From positions 1 to 45,922 of the forward strand of contig PWMS01000118.1 in the NCBI GenBank assembly GCA_003558105.1: DNA of 45,922 nt, in the 5' to 3' direction. Source of the DNA: Mollicutes bacterium (lineage in GTDB: Bacteria > Bacillota_I > Bacilli_A > Izemoplasmatales > Izemoplasmataceae). Positions within the stretch are counted from its first letter, which is position 1. Each line of letters begins with the position of its first letter. The translations under genes and the position numbers were made by a program. Below, piece after piece: positions 9,501-18,006 of this stretch. The notes beneath the pieces were generated by a model, which saw only the letters and a program-made list of their open reading frames with translations, was not told the DNA's origin and did no database searches.

Positions 9501-11519
9501 TTAGAATAAAATATAGTTAAAGTTTGTGGCGGTATTGGCAACCATGATGGCGGTGAATAATAAGGCATTAACAAACCCACTCAACCATATATTACCAGTT
9601 TTTAAGTACAATTGTCTACTAAAAATCGCCGCTAAAATTAATACAGGTATTATGGGGAAAAGAACGATGTAACCAAGCGCCATGTCCCATTGCCATAAAG
9701 CACCGGTAGAGAAGAATGTTAAATATTGAATCATCATCACAAGGAAAATACCGAAAACATTAAAGAAGGCCATGATGGCGGTTGTCAACCATTCGGGAAG
9801 ATTGTTAAAACGACTGTTGGCAATGATAAAGCCGTTGATGGAGAAGTAAATGGTCAATAGTAAGGCGTAGCGTAGCATCGTGGGGACTTTGATGTTTTCA
9901 AAGGTACGAATATTAAACGTCCAGATTCTAAAATCGGTCGTGAAGATGCCATGGATGATAAAGAGCGCTAAATATAGTCCAAAAACGATCGTAAAGGCGA
10001 GTAAGATGGTTTTACCTAAGTTCATACCGTTGATGTTCAATACTTTCGCAGGGGTGTCACCTTCTTTTTTACCAACCCAATAATAGCCGATAAGATAGAT
10101 GATTAAACTGATGATACCAATGGCAACAGCCCATAAAACAACAGGGTTTGTGGTTGGTTGTGGAAAGTGTTCGGTGGTGGGAAAGAAATGGGTGCCCCAA
10201 CCATAAGCATCGGAATAGAAATAACGAATCAAGAAGCCCGCTAGAAGCGTAATTAACGCACCGGCGCCAAAGAACTGTACATAACGTTTCCATCCTTTAA
10301 TTTCAGTCGTTTCATGCGGTTCGTTTTTCAAGGATTTAAAGAGATTAGTTTTTAACAATAGGTCTGTTAGGGGTAAAAGTAGTAAGAAAAAGCCGATTAA
10401 TCCAAGGAAATTAAAGAATTCTTTTACCGGCCAACGCATCGATGATGCTTCAACGACCTCATACCCACTTGGGGTCCCTAAAGAAGCGTAAAAGAAATCG
10501 ACAATGTATTCAGCACTTTCGGTAGACCAATGGTTTCTAGGATGAATTTCGTTGGGTTGATAGATGACTCTGAACGCTTCATCGGCGGGGTTTTGCGCAG
10601 AGAAGTTTTCTGGACCATTGGCGGTATAATAGGTTCCCGCTTCAACTTGATTGGCACTAAAGTCAGCATAAATACCTTCGATAAAGGCTATACCTGTGGG
10701 ACTTTCTAAAAAGTCTTTAGATAAGTACTCGTATTGTTGGTCATTCGAATAATTGGGATCGTTTGGATCTAAATTGGCATTATGTTCTGCTTCATCAGAG
10801 CCTGGTGTTGATTCTTTATAGAAAAACTCATCATATTTTCCCGCTAAGTTACCCACGGGTGTATTCATTGGCGCCGCGTAAAAGGCTGTCCACGCTTGAA
10901 TTAAAGCAGCGCCAAGTTTGTTTGCTTCTGCGCCTGCTGCAAGCGCATTACCAATTTCTTCTGGGGTTGCGTTATCAGGATCAATACCATTATCCGCGTA
11001 ATAAGCTTGAATGGCTTCGCCTTCAGCGCGCGCATAATGGACGAGTGTCATCGCGGTATCGAAACCACCCATGGAGTGTCCGGAAACGCCGATTTTGTCT
11101 GTATCCACATAATCTTTCTGATAAAGCCATTCAACGGCATTCACCATACCGGTTGAATCACCTACTAAAGGATTATCGACACCATCGGGTAAAGCACTGT
11201 GTCCGTGTCCAAGTCGATCGACCGCTAAGACCACAAAGCCGCGCCGTGATAATTCAACCGCGTTTTGTGCTTGTAACTCACGATTGTTTAGATAGCCGTG
11301 TGACAATACAATGGCTGGTAAAGGATTGTCGGCTGTCGCTTCTTTCGGTCTATAAAGCAAGGCACTATACTGCACCCCATCTCCGAAATCTTGCCTAATG
11401 TCCTCGATTTCAACATTGTAGTAATCACTTTGTAACATTGAAGCAAATAGGCCACTGATAATCATAAGACCTACCGCGATGAGAAGCATAATCATCGTCT
11501 TTGTCTTAAGTGTTTGCAT
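9501..11519 (-). CDS. Alpha/beta-hydrolase fused to an eight-segment membrane domain
   Basis: The 672-residue protein starts with a signal-anchor (residues 8-28). An exported alpha/beta-hydrolase domain follows with oxyanion-loop SHGY (73-76), nucleophile elbow GHSMG (Ser149), and a possible acid and base at Asp230 and His330; a long acidic insertion (about 165-320) would form a lid. Residues 365-672 carry about eight hydrophobic segments. Hydrolase domains of this dienelactone-hydrolase/peptidase-S9 type act on esters or amides; the substrate here is unknown. The gene lies between the glycerol-3-phosphate dehydrogenase operon and glpK and has a leader with the motif shared by the glp genes, so release or uptake of glycerol from an ester is an attractive but unproven role. 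Confidence 0.75.
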   Translation of the reverse strand: MQTLKTKTMIMLLIAVGLMIISGLFASMLQSDYYNVEIEDIRQDFGDGVQYSALLYRPKEATADNPLPAIVLSHGYLNNRELQAQNAVELSRRGFVVLAVDRLGHGHSALPDGVDNPLVGDSTGMVNAVEWLYQKDYVDTDKIGVSGHSMGGFDTAMTLVHYARAEGEAIQAYYADNGIDPDNATPEEIGNALAAGAEANKLGAALIQAWTAFYAAPMNTPVGNLAGKYDEFFYKESTPGSDEAEHNANLDPNDPNYSNDQQYEYLSKDFLESPTGIAFIEGIYADFSANQVEAGTYYTANGPENFSAQNPADEAFRVIYQPNEIHPRNHWSTESAEYIVDFFYASLGTPSGYEVVEASSMRWPVKEFFNFLGLIGFFLLLLPLTDLLLKTNLFKSLKNEPHETTEIKGWKRYVQFFGAGALITLLAGFLIRYFYSDAYGWGTHFFPTTEHFPQPTTNPVVLWAVAIGIISLIIYLIGYYWVGKKEGDTPAKVLNINGMNLGKTILLAFTIVFGLYLALFIIHGIFTTDFRIWTFNIRTFENIKVPTMLRYALLLTIYFSINGFIIANSRFNNLPEWLTTAIMAFFNVFGIFLVMMIQYLTFFSTGALWQWDMALGYIVLFPIIPVLILAAIFSRQLYLKTGNIWLSGFVNALLFTAIMVANTATNFNYILF

Positions 11520-11544
11520 ACATTCCTCCTATAATTTTTTATAT

Positions 11545-11626
11545 AAAAAAAGCCTAGAGATGCAAAAAAACACATAGTTTTTAGCACGCTCTAGGCTCTA
11601 TTTAATATTAGCATATATTTATAATA
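11545..11626 (-). promoter_or_regulatory. GlpP-type leader (copy A) with promoter and terminator, upstream of the membrane hydrolase
   Basis: Reading the minus strand: an extended -10 (TGGTATTAT, TATTAT at 11626-11621), then 8 bases later the box GCTAATA (11612-11606), then AGAGCCTAGAG, then a long hairpin whose base is AGCCTAGAG/CTCTAGGCT (11597-11589 and 11559-11551) followed by seven T. The terminator stands between promoter and gene. The GCTAATA...AGAG block recurs upstream of the dehydrogenase and glpP genes, so control by the GlpP antiterminator is inferred. Confidence 0.7.
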
Positions 11627-11666
11627 CCATGTTTTTTATTAAGATGAAAGGGTTTTTATGATACCG

Positions 11667-12014
11667 CTATTTAGAAATACGTCTAGTTGAAAGGATATTA
11701 ACCTTGGTATCCGCAATATTTTCAACAATGATTTCATGCAAATCAACGGGCGCTTCCTTCCAAACACGATTAAGGATTGCCATCGCTTCAAATAGTTTTT
11801 CTTTTGGAATAGGTTTTTCACTTTTGACGCTTAAGCGTCTGGTTATATCGCTTTTAATCGCGACGGTGGTGGTTAAAACGCGCGTGGGGTTGGTCACCTC
11901 TTCTTTGGCGTATACTTCACCGCGTTTACATTGGTTGCCGGTGACCTTGAGGTCATCATCAATTTCTAGGTGGCAACCAACGGGACAAACGATGCAAATC
12001 ATCTCTTTTTTCAT
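11667..12014 (-). CDS. DUF1667 cysteine-motif protein of the glycerol-3-phosphate dehydrogenase operon
   Basis: This 115-residue protein has an N-terminal CIVCPVGC cluster (Cys7, Cys10, Cys14) and a fourth cysteine at 29 in NQCKRGE, which could bind a metal or an iron-sulfur cluster. Proteins of this kind (DUF1667) are encoded next to the two flavoproteins found here in many anaerobic Firmicutes and Thermotoga. Its ATG overlaps the stop of the preceding flavoprotein gene (ATGA), so the three are translated together. A role as an electron-transfer or assembly subunit of the dehydrogenase is inferred from context only. Confidence 0.85.
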   Translation of the reverse strand: MKKEMICIVCPVGCHLEIDDDLKVTGNQCKRGEVYAKEEVTNPTRVLTTTVAIKSDITRRLSVKSEKPIPKEKLFEAMAILNRVWKEAPVDLHEIIVENIADTKVNILSTRRISK

Positions 12015-13276
12015 GATGGTATCACCTCAACGATCAATTCTAAGGGTTGGTCCTTTTGAAGCTCGATATTTTCTGGTAAGCTTAAGCGTTCCATCTCAGC
12101 GGGCACTAAAAAGCGTGCTTTTTTCTTTATGATGGTTTTTTCACCTTGTTTTAGATAAAGCATAGCCCTGTCGTATTTTTCCTTTACGCGAAAACTTAGG
12201 GTCACATCTTTAAGGGTATTGTTTATATCCAAGGTTTGTGGTAATACATAGTTGATGTGTTGATTGCCCAATACTTCAACCAGACATTTCTTTTTGCCTT
12301 GTCGTTTGTGAATATAGGCTTTCGCCGCTAGGCCGGCTTTTTCGCTTTCTTCGCTGACCCAATCAACCAAATCATGTATATGCAAAGCATTGCCCGCGAT
12401 AAAGAGGCCTTCTAGTGATGTTTCAAAATGTTGATCGACGACCGCGCCGTTGGTTCGTTCATCCTTAAGAAAGCTCAGGCCGTTGAAGGTAGTGATATCG
12501 GGAATCAAGCCCACCGACAACAACAAGGCATCGACTTCAAAGGTTTTTTCGCTGTCTTTGATGGGGTTAAACGTATAATCCATCTCACTGATGGTGATAC
12601 TTTCTAGTTGATCGGTCCCTTTGATATCGGTGATGGTATGCGATAAATAAAGCGGAATATCAAAATCATGTAGGCACTGAACAACATTGCGCGTCAGACC
12701 ACTTGGATGTGGCATGATTTCTGCGACACCTAAAACATTGGCGCCTTCTAGACGCATGCGTCTGGCCATGATTAAACCGATATCGCCACTGCCGAGGATG
12801 AAGATATTTTTGCCGACCATATAACCTTCTATATTTAAATAACGTTGCGCCACCCCGGCATTCAAAACGCCTTTGGGGCGACTGCCAGGCAAGCCAATCG
12901 CGCCGCGGGTTCGTTCATAAGAGCCGGTGGTGGCGATGATGGCTTTGGCGCGGATCGTGATTTCCCCTTCGGCTTGATTGATATAGGTGATCAAATAATC
13001 TTGCTTTTTTTCCATATGGTATAAGGTGGTTTTCATCTTGATTTCAACGTTACAATCACGAAGTTCTTCAATCGCCCGTTGGGCGTATTCAGGACCGGTG
13101 AGTTCGGTTTGATAGCGATGCAACCCAAAGCCGTTGTGGATGCATTGATTGAGGATGCCACCTAACATGGCATCTTTTTCAAGCAATAAAACGTCTAAAT
13201 TCGGATCGGATGCGGCTTGCGCTGCGGCTAAGCCGCCAGAACCACCACCAATAATCACAATATCATAGGTTTTCAT
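12011..13276 (-). CDS. NAD(P)/FAD-dependent oxidoreductase, partner of the glycerol-3-phosphate dehydrogenase
   Basis: The 421-residue flavoprotein has an N-terminal FAD fold (IVIIGGGSGGLAAA, residues 7-20), the segment GGILNQCIHNGFGLH typical of this operon-encoded family, a second dinucleotide fold with ILGSGDIGLIMARR (about 158-171), and a C-terminal FAD motif with LFIAGNALHIHD. It probably passes electrons from the GlpA-like subunit to a soluble acceptor such as NAD. It overlaps both neighbours by four bases (ATGA), which indicates a complex of the three products. Confidence 0.85.
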   Translation of the reverse strand: MKTYDIVIIGGGSGGLAAAQAASDPNLDVLLLEKDAMLGGILNQCIHNGFGLHRYQTELTGPEYAQRAIEELRDCNVEIKMKTTLYHMEKKQDYLITYINQAEGEITIRAKAIIATTGSYERTRGAIGLPGSRPKGVLNAGVAQRYLNIEGYMVGKNIFILGSGDIGLIMARRMRLEGANVLGVAEIMPHPSGLTRNVVQCLHDFDIPLYLSHTITDIKGTDQLESITISEMDYTFNPIKDSEKTFEVDALLLSVGLIPDITTFNGLSFLKDERTNGAVVDQHFETSLEGLFIAGNALHIHDLVDWVSEESEKAGLAAKAYIHKRQGKKKCLVEVLGNQHINYVLPQTLDINNTLKDVTLSFRVKEKYDRAMLYLKQGEKTIIKKKARFLVPAEMERLSLPENIELQKDQPLELIVEVIPS

Positions 13277-14715
13277 CGTTTCACCTTCGTTTCCTTAATC
13301 AAGATAGGGGTGTTCTTCTGGTAGTAATCAATCGCGGTGGGGTCTTCGTTTAACGTCTTAGCTAAAAGGCGAATTGCCTGGTGTTCACAGTAACCCCCTT
13401 GGCATAAACCACTGCCGATACGGGCGCGTTTTTTTAACCCCTTCATGCTGCTTGCCCCAAGTGGCCGCTCGATATGGTTGATGACATCGGCTTCGGTGAT
13501 TTTCTCACATTTACATACTAAGTTACCGTGACGGGCATCCTTTTGATAAGCGGCTTGACGTTCTTTTGTATCCATGTCGTGATACATTTTAATCGCTTCA
13601 TAATCGGGCGAAAAGTTGGACTTTTTCTTTAAGGTTTCTTTTGGTTTGATGAGATGATCGACCACGTATTGCGCGATGGCAGGCGCAGCGGTTAAGCCAG
13701 GTGAATCAATGCCCGCCACATGGATGAAGTTTTCACTTTCTTTGGAGTACTTGATATAAAAATCATCGTAATCAATCGTCGCTCTAAGCCCCGCAAAGGT
13801 TCGGATGACTTGATCAAAGGGGATGTCTTTGGCGAGTTTAGAGGCCTCGGTTTTTATTTCTTTTAGCCCTGCTTGGGTATTGGGGGTAGCTTCTAGGTCG
13901 GTTTGATGGTAACTTGTCGGTCCGAGTAAGATGTTGCCGTGGACTTGTGGCACAATCAACGTGCCTTTGCCTTTGTCGCTGGGTACGGGATAGATGGTAT
14001 GGTTGATATACCCTTTGACTCTGCGGTCTAAAACGAGATATTCGCCAATTCTAGGATGCATCTTGTAAGGCACGTCTTTTTCAATCATGGCAGCAATTTT
14101 AGCCGCAAAAGTTCCAGCCGCATTGATAATATAACGGCTTTTAAAGGTTGTTTGAGCGGCGCGGATGATGAAATGTTGTGGCTTTTTCTCTATCGCGGTG
14201 ACTTCGGTGTTTTTTTTAAATGAAACACCATTACTGATGGCATTTTCCAAGCCGCGAATCGCGACTTCCCAAGGATACGTCACTTTTGTTGTTGGTAAAT
14301 CAAGCCCCATCATCACAGCCTCACTAAGGTTAGGTTCTCTTTTCAACAAGGTTTCTTTATCTAGCAGCTGAATCTTTTCGACATGGTTTTTTTGGGCATT
14401 TTTCTGTAAGCTTTTTAAGGTTTTGAGCTCGTCTTTATCCCGCGCTATAACCATCCCGCCCGTTCTTAATAAAGGAATCTTTAGTTCCTTTTCTAAGTCG
14501 TCATATAAACGGTTACCAAGGACGCATAACTGCGCTTTGAGGGTCCCGTGTTCAGGGTCATGACCACTATGGATAATCGCACTGTTGGCTAGGGTCGCAT
14601 GGTTACCAACATCGTTTTCTTTCTCTAAAACGAGGGTTTTGACATTGTATTTTGATAATTCTCTGGCGATGAGGCTACCGGTAATACCGGCACCGATAAT
14701 CGTGAAATCATACAT
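13273..14715 (-). CDS. glpA: Glycerol-3-phosphate dehydrogenase, GlpA-like with C-terminal BFD [2Fe-2S] domain
   Basis: The product (480 residues) has an N-terminal DAO-type FAD domain (FTIIGAGITGSLIARELS), a SGHDPEHGTLKA segment typical of anaerobic glycerol-3-phosphate oxidoreductases, and GIDSPGLTAAPAIA near residue 350. The C-terminus (from about residue 400) is a BFD-like [2Fe-2S] domain with CKCE and GLCQGGYC. It should oxidise glycerol 3-phosphate to dihydroxyacetone phosphate. An ATG at 14724 overlaps the AAAGGA element, so the ATG at 14715 (MYDFTIIG) is chosen. It is the first gene of a three-gene block and is preceded by leader copy B, which follows glpP. Confidence 0.88.
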   Translation of the reverse strand: MYDFTIIGAGITGSLIARELSKYNVKTLVLEKENDVGNHATLANSAIIHSGHDPEHGTLKAQLCVLGNRLYDDLEKELKIPLLRTGGMVIARDKDELKTLKSLQKNAQKNHVEKIQLLDKETLLKREPNLSEAVMMGLDLPTTKVTYPWEVAIRGLENAISNGVSFKKNTEVTAIEKKPQHFIIRAAQTTFKSRYIINAAGTFAAKIAAMIEKDVPYKMHPRIGEYLVLDRRVKGYINHTIYPVPSDKGKGTLIVPQVHGNILLGPTSYHQTDLEATPNTQAGLKEIKTEASKLAKDIPFDQVIRTFAGLRATIDYDDFYIKYSKESENFIHVAGIDSPGLTAAPAIAQYVVDHLIKPKETLKKKSNFSPDYEAIKMYHDMDTKERQAAYQKDARHGNLVCKCEKITEADVINHIERPLGASSMKGLKKRARIGSGLCQGGYCEHQAIRLLAKTLNEDPTAIDYYQKNTPILIKETKVKR

Positions 14716-14729
14716 AATATCCATCCTTT

Positions 14730-14798
14730 ATAAATAATAAAGAGCGCAAAAACAAAATCATGTTTTGTTTCTGCGCTCTAGGCTCTTTTTTTATTAGC
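14730..14798 (-). promoter_or_regulatory. GlpP-type leader (copy B) between glpP and glpA
   Basis: On the minus strand the box GCTAATA (14798-14792) is followed by AGAGCCTAGAG, as in copy A, and then by a hairpin with GAGCGC...GCGCTC arms (14778-14742) plus an inner CAAAA/TTTTG pairing and a TTTATTATTT tail. No convincing -10 box precedes it, so it is probably an intercistronic attenuator read from the glpP promoter. Confidence 0.65.
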
Positions 14799-14800
14799 TT

Positions 14801-15346
14801 TTATGTTTCCCACAGGGCTACTTTTGAGGTGGTAATGGCACAAGCGCCAGCTTTTAAACAGGCTTTTAAGGTTACTTCATCTTCGATTAAGCCACCCAAC
14901 AATATCGCCGCGGCGGTATGCCGTTTTAAGGTATCGATGATATCGGTTTTTAAGGCGGGTAAGACCTCAAGGGCATCGGGGTTTAAAGCTTTGATGATAC
15001 TGATGCTTTGATGAAGCGAGATGCTGTCTTTCAAAAAGACTCTGAAGATGCCGATGATGCCACGTTTTTTGGACAGTTCAATGACTTTTGGTTTAATCGA
15101 GATGATGCCATCGATGCCCAAGTTTTGTATCAGGAAAATCGCACCATAGATATCGCTGCTTAAGCCTTTAATCAACTCTAAGTGAATCAAGACCTTTTTT
15201 TGGTTTTGTTTCATCTTCTTGATTAAGCCAGGCAGTTGTGCGAGTTGAAAATTCATGAGGATGCCATAATGAAGATCACTTTTTAAAAATGTCTCTAGTG
15301 CGCTGTGATCACTGATAGCAGGAATAATCTTTTGGTCATCAAACAT
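14801..15346 (-). CDS. glpP: Glycerol-3-phosphate-responsive antiterminator
   Basis: The 181-residue protein is a GlpP: a TIM-barrel-like RNA-binding antiterminator that, with glycerol 3-phosphate, allows transcription past leader terminators of glp genes. Family segments are IIPAISDHSALETFL, YGILMNFQLAQLPGLI, KVLIHLELIKGLSSDIYGA, GIISIKPKVIELSKKRG, FLKDSISL, ALEVLPAL and the C-terminal ILLGGLIEDE and ACAITTSKVALW. AAGGAG lies 6 bases before the ATG at 15346; the longer frame would start at a TTG. It is first in the glycerol gene order and carries its own leader of the same type, which suggests self-regulation. Confidence 0.95.
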   Translation of the reverse strand: MFDDQKIIPAISDHSALETFLKSDLHYGILMNFQLAQLPGLIKKMKQNQKKVLIHLELIKGLSSDIYGAIFLIQNLGIDGIISIKPKVIELSKKRGIIGIFRVFLKDSISLHQSISIIKALNPDALEVLPALKTDIIDTLKRHTAAAILLGGLIEDEVTLKACLKAGACAITTSKVALWET

Positions 15347-15364
15347 AGCAAGCTCCTTTTTAAA

Positions 15365-15463
15365 CAAAAAATCAAGTCCAAAAAAGCTATTTGGTCCTTG
15401 ATCTCTCTACCTCTTCTTATATTAGCTTAAGTTCATTATAGCTTTTTATTGAAATAATTTCAA
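15365..15463 (-). promoter_or_regulatory. glpP promoter and GlpP-type leader (copy C)
   Basis: The minus strand shows TTGAAA (15463-15458), a 17-base spacer and TATAAT (15440-15435). Eight bases later comes the GCTAATA box (15426-15420), an AGAGGTAGAGAG stretch, and a hairpin with ATCAAG/CTTGAT ends (15402-15371) followed by six T. The box is placed at the same distance from the -10 as in copy A, so it lies at the very 5' end of the RNA. Confidence 0.75.
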
Positions 15464-15495
15464 GCGCCCGTGTCATTATTTTTTATAAACCCCCC

Positions 15496-15555
15496 TTGAC
15501 AAGAAAAAAACCATATTGTAAAATCTTATTAGCAAACAAGCACATTGAGTGCTAA
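15496..15555 (+). promoter_or_regulatory. groS-groL promoter with CIRCE operator
   Basis: TTGACA (15496-15501), a 17-base spacer and TAAAAT (15519-15524) form the promoter. TTAGCAAAC-N9-GAGTGCTAA (15529-15555) is a CIRCE element, the HrcA binding site, over the expected transcription start. The right arm is perfect; the left arm matches the TTAGCACTC consensus at six of nine positions. AGGAGG at 15581-15586 is the ribosome binding site of groS. Confidence 0.9.
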
Positions 15556-15593
15556 TCTATTCATCTAATTATATTATACGAGGAGGTTTAGCT

Positions 15594-15869
15594 ATGTTAA
15601 AACCACTTAATGAACACGTGATTTTGAAAAAGGAAACCCCGGAGAAAAAAACCAAAAGTGGTATCATTCTAACCAGTAAGGACCAAGAAAGTCCAACCAT
15701 GGCCAAAGTAATCGCTGTGGGTCCTGGCAACAATGATTACAAAATGACAGTCAAAAAAGGTGATATGGTGGTGTTTAAATCTTATGCAACCACCGATATT
15801 GAGTATCAAGGCGAAAGTTATTTAATCTTAAAAGAAAATGACATTTTAGCGATTGTGGAGGGAGAATGA
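15594..15869 (+). CDS. groS: Co-chaperonin GroES
   Basis: The 91-residue product is the heptameric lid of the GroEL folding chamber. It begins LKPLNEHVILKKE, has the mobile loop KKTKSGIILTSKDQESP and the GDMVVFKSYATTDIEYQGESYLI barrel segment and ends LAIVEGE. The start at 15594 is fixed by AGGAGG eight bases upstream; an upstream frame extension into the CIRCE element is not coding. It is followed by groL after a single base, in an operon under HrcA-type control. Confidence 0.97.
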   Translation: MLKPLNEHVILKKETPEKKTKSGIILTSKDQESPTMAKVIAVGPGNNDYKMTVKKGDMVVFKSYATTDIEYQGESYLILKENDILAIVEGE

Positions 15870-15870
15870 G

Positions 15871-17499
15871 ATGAGTAAAGACATTATTTATGAGAAAAAA
15901 GCACGTCAAAAAATGGTTGATGGCGTCGATAAGCTCGCATCGACAGTCAGTGTGACACTTGGGCCTAAGGGCCGCAATGTGATTTTGGAAAAACCTTATG
16001 GTTCACCCCTTATTACCAACGATGGGGTAACCATTGCCAAAGAAATTGAACTAAAAAACCGCTTTGAAAATATGGGCGCCCAATTGGTTCAAGAAGTCGC
16101 CTCAAAGACCAATGATTCTGCGGGCGATGGCACAACGACTGCAACGTTACTGGCGCAAGCGATGATACACCAGGGTATTCGTGCGGTGGATAAGGGGGCC
16201 AATCCGGTTTTCTTAAAAGAGGGCATTGAAAATGCATCTAAAGCCGTTACAGATAAGATTTTGGAAAAGAGCCGCATGATTGAGACCTCTCAGGATATTG
16301 CCAGTGTCGCTAGTGTCTCTTCTTCTGATCAAGAAATTGGCCAAATCATTGCCAAAGCGATGGACAAGGTCGGTAAAAACGGGGTCATTACCGTCGATGA
16401 GTCAAAAGGCTTTGACACTGAGTTAGAACTTGTTGAGGGGATGCAGTATGATAAGGGCTATATCTCCCCTTACATGGTGACCGATCGTGAGAAGATGGAA
16501 GTTGTCTTGGAAAATGCCCATATCTTGGTGACCGATCACAAGTTATCGACCATCAAGGACGTTTTACCCATTTTAGAAAAAGTTGTTGAGAACAACAAAC
16601 CCTTGTTTATCATTGCCGATGATTTGGAAAATGAAGTGGTCTCAACTTTGGTTGTCAACAAATTGCGTGGTACTTTCAATGTGGTTGCGACCAAAGCCCC
16701 TGGTTTTGGCGACAATCAAAAGGCGATGCTTGCGGATATTGCGACTTTGACCGGTGCAACGTTCTATTCGAAAGATTTGGATATGGATTTAAAAGAAGCG
16801 TCCTTGGATGATTTGGGTCTGGCGAAAAAAGTCATTATCACCAAGGATTCCACCACCATTTTAGAAGGTGCGGGCAATACTACAATGATCGAAGAACGCG
16901 TTGAAGAGATTAAAAATCAAATTGAAAATACCGAAGCCGATCACGAAGTCAAAAAGCTCAAAGAGCGTTTGGGCAAATTGACCGATGGCGTGGCGATTGT
17001 TAAGGTTGGTGCGACTACTGAAACAGAGATGAAAGAGAAAAAACACCGCATCGAAGATGCCTTAAACGCGACCAAAGCGGCCGTTGAGGAAGGCATTGTC
17101 GCTGGTGGTGGGTCATTGTTGATTTCGGTATACAATGATTTAAAAGACACCTTAAAAGATGACATTGTCGATCGCCAAAAAGGCATCAATTTGGTTTTAA
17201 ACGCGCTTTTAAAACCGATTCATCAAATTGCTGAAAACGCTGGATTTGATGGCGAGGAAATCTTGACGATGCAAAAGCAAAAAACCGGTAATGAAGGCTT
17301 TGACGCTAAAGCGGGTCAATGGGTGGATATGCTTGAAACTGGCATTATCGACCCGACTAAAGTAACCCGTTCGGCGGTCCAAAATGCAGCGTCTATCGCT
17401 GGTATGTTTATCACCACCGAAGTGGCCGTGTGCGATATCAATGAAAAAGACGCGGATGACAAAGAACAGATGAACCCAGGCATGGCTGGTATGATGTAA
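15871..17499 (+). CDS. groL: Chaperonin GroEL
   Basis: The 542-residue product is a full-length type I chaperonin. Visible signatures are [13 protein letters not shown] (about 29-41), the ATP-site [30 protein letters not shown] (about 81-98), [26 protein letters not shown] in the apical domain and the equatorial [14 protein letters not shown]. The C-terminus ends with a short Gly-Met tail (MNPGMAGMM). It starts one base after the groS stop and is preceded by GGAGGGAG inside groS, so the two are co-translated. Confidence 0.98.
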   Translation: MSKDIIYEKKARQKMVDGVDKLASTVSVTLGPKGRNVILEKPYGSPLITNDGVTIAKEIELKNRFENMGAQLVQEVASKTNDSAGDGTTTATLLAQAMIHQGIRAVDKGANPVFLKEGIENASKAVTDKILEKSRMIETSQDIASVASVSSSDQEIGQIIAKAMDKVGKNGVITVDESKGFDTELELVEGMQYDKGYISPYMVTDREKMEVVLENAHILVTDHKLSTIKDVLPILEKVVENNKPLFIIADDLENEVVSTLVVNKLRGTFNVVATKAPGFGDNQKAMLADIATLTGATFYSKDLDMDLKEASLDDLGLAKKVIITKDSTTILEGAGNTTMIEERVEEIKNQIENTEADHEVKKLKERLGKLTDGVAIVKVGATTETEMKEKKHRIEDALNATKAAVEEGIVAGGGSLLISVYNDLKDTLKDDIVDRQKGINLVLNALLKPIHQIAENAGFDGEEILTMQKQKTGNEGFDAKAGQWVDMLETGIIDPTKVTRSAVQNAASIAGMFITTEVAVCDINEKDADDKEQMNPGMAGMM

Positions 17500-17501
17500 T
17501 T

Positions 17502-17538
17502 AAAAAGCATCGCGGTTAGACTAACCGCGATGCTTTTT
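17502..17538. terminator. Bidirectional terminator shared by groL and the convergent gene
   Basis: AAAAAGCATCGCGGTTAG and its exact complement CTAACCGCGATGCTTTTT form a long perfect stem with A and T runs at the two ends, so it can terminate on both strands. It overlaps the stop codon of the minus-strand gene. Confidence 0.85.
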
Positions 17539-18006
17539 AATTTGCGCTTTTTTGTGGGCTTTTAAAGCTTCGATGATATCGTATTCAAAATCTTTTTTGG
17601 TTAAGATGCCTTGGGTGTGGGTTTTATCGCGGTTGGAGATATGGAAATTGAACTTTATATAGCCAAACCAACCATAAAAGGTCCGCACGACGCTGTATTT
17701 TTTGACTTTCATGATATCAAACGCGATGGGATCGTGATTAAGTTTATGAAAATGGATTTGACCGGATGCCATGGTAATGCTTAAATCCTTGTAGTTATGA
17801 TGATCAAGGATAAAAAACAACGCACTTAAACTTAAAAAGAACCCATAGATTAAGCTAAAACCTTCTAAGGACATTAACCAAGCATCATCGGCCATGAAAT
17901 AGCGGAGCGCTAAAAAGGTAAAAAGGGTGGCGAAAAGCGCGCTTATAGCAATGATTAAGGTTAATTTTGTTTTACTTAATGCTTCGCTTTTAAAGGTATG
18001 CTTCAT
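17521..18006 (-). CDS. Small membrane protein with two N-terminal segments
   Basis: This 161-residue protein was not recognised with certainty. Two hydrophobic segments at about residues 14-34 and 45-67 form a hairpin, followed by a soluble beta-rich part (about 70-140) whose DLSITMASGQIHFHK and KKYSVVRTFYGWFGYIKFNF strands resemble a bacterial PH-like fold. The basic C-terminus ends KKAQIKKHRG. Its ATG overlaps the stop of the NYN-LOTUS gene (ATGA), so the two are co-translated and may work together at the membrane. Confidence 0.7.
   Translation of the reverse strand: MKHTFKSEALSKTKLTLIIAISALFATLFTFLALRYFMADDAWLMSLEGFSLIYGFFLSLSALFFILDHHNYKDLSITMASGQIHFHKLNHDPIAFDIMKVKKYSVVRTFYGWFGYIKFNFHISNRDKTHTQGILTKKDFEYDIIEALKAHKKAQIKKHRG

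Noticed and set aside
10763-11398. A 211-codon open frame on the plus strand
   Set aside because: It is antisense to the well-supported membrane hydrolase gene, rich in Leu/Arg/His without recognisable motifs, and has no RBS or promoter.
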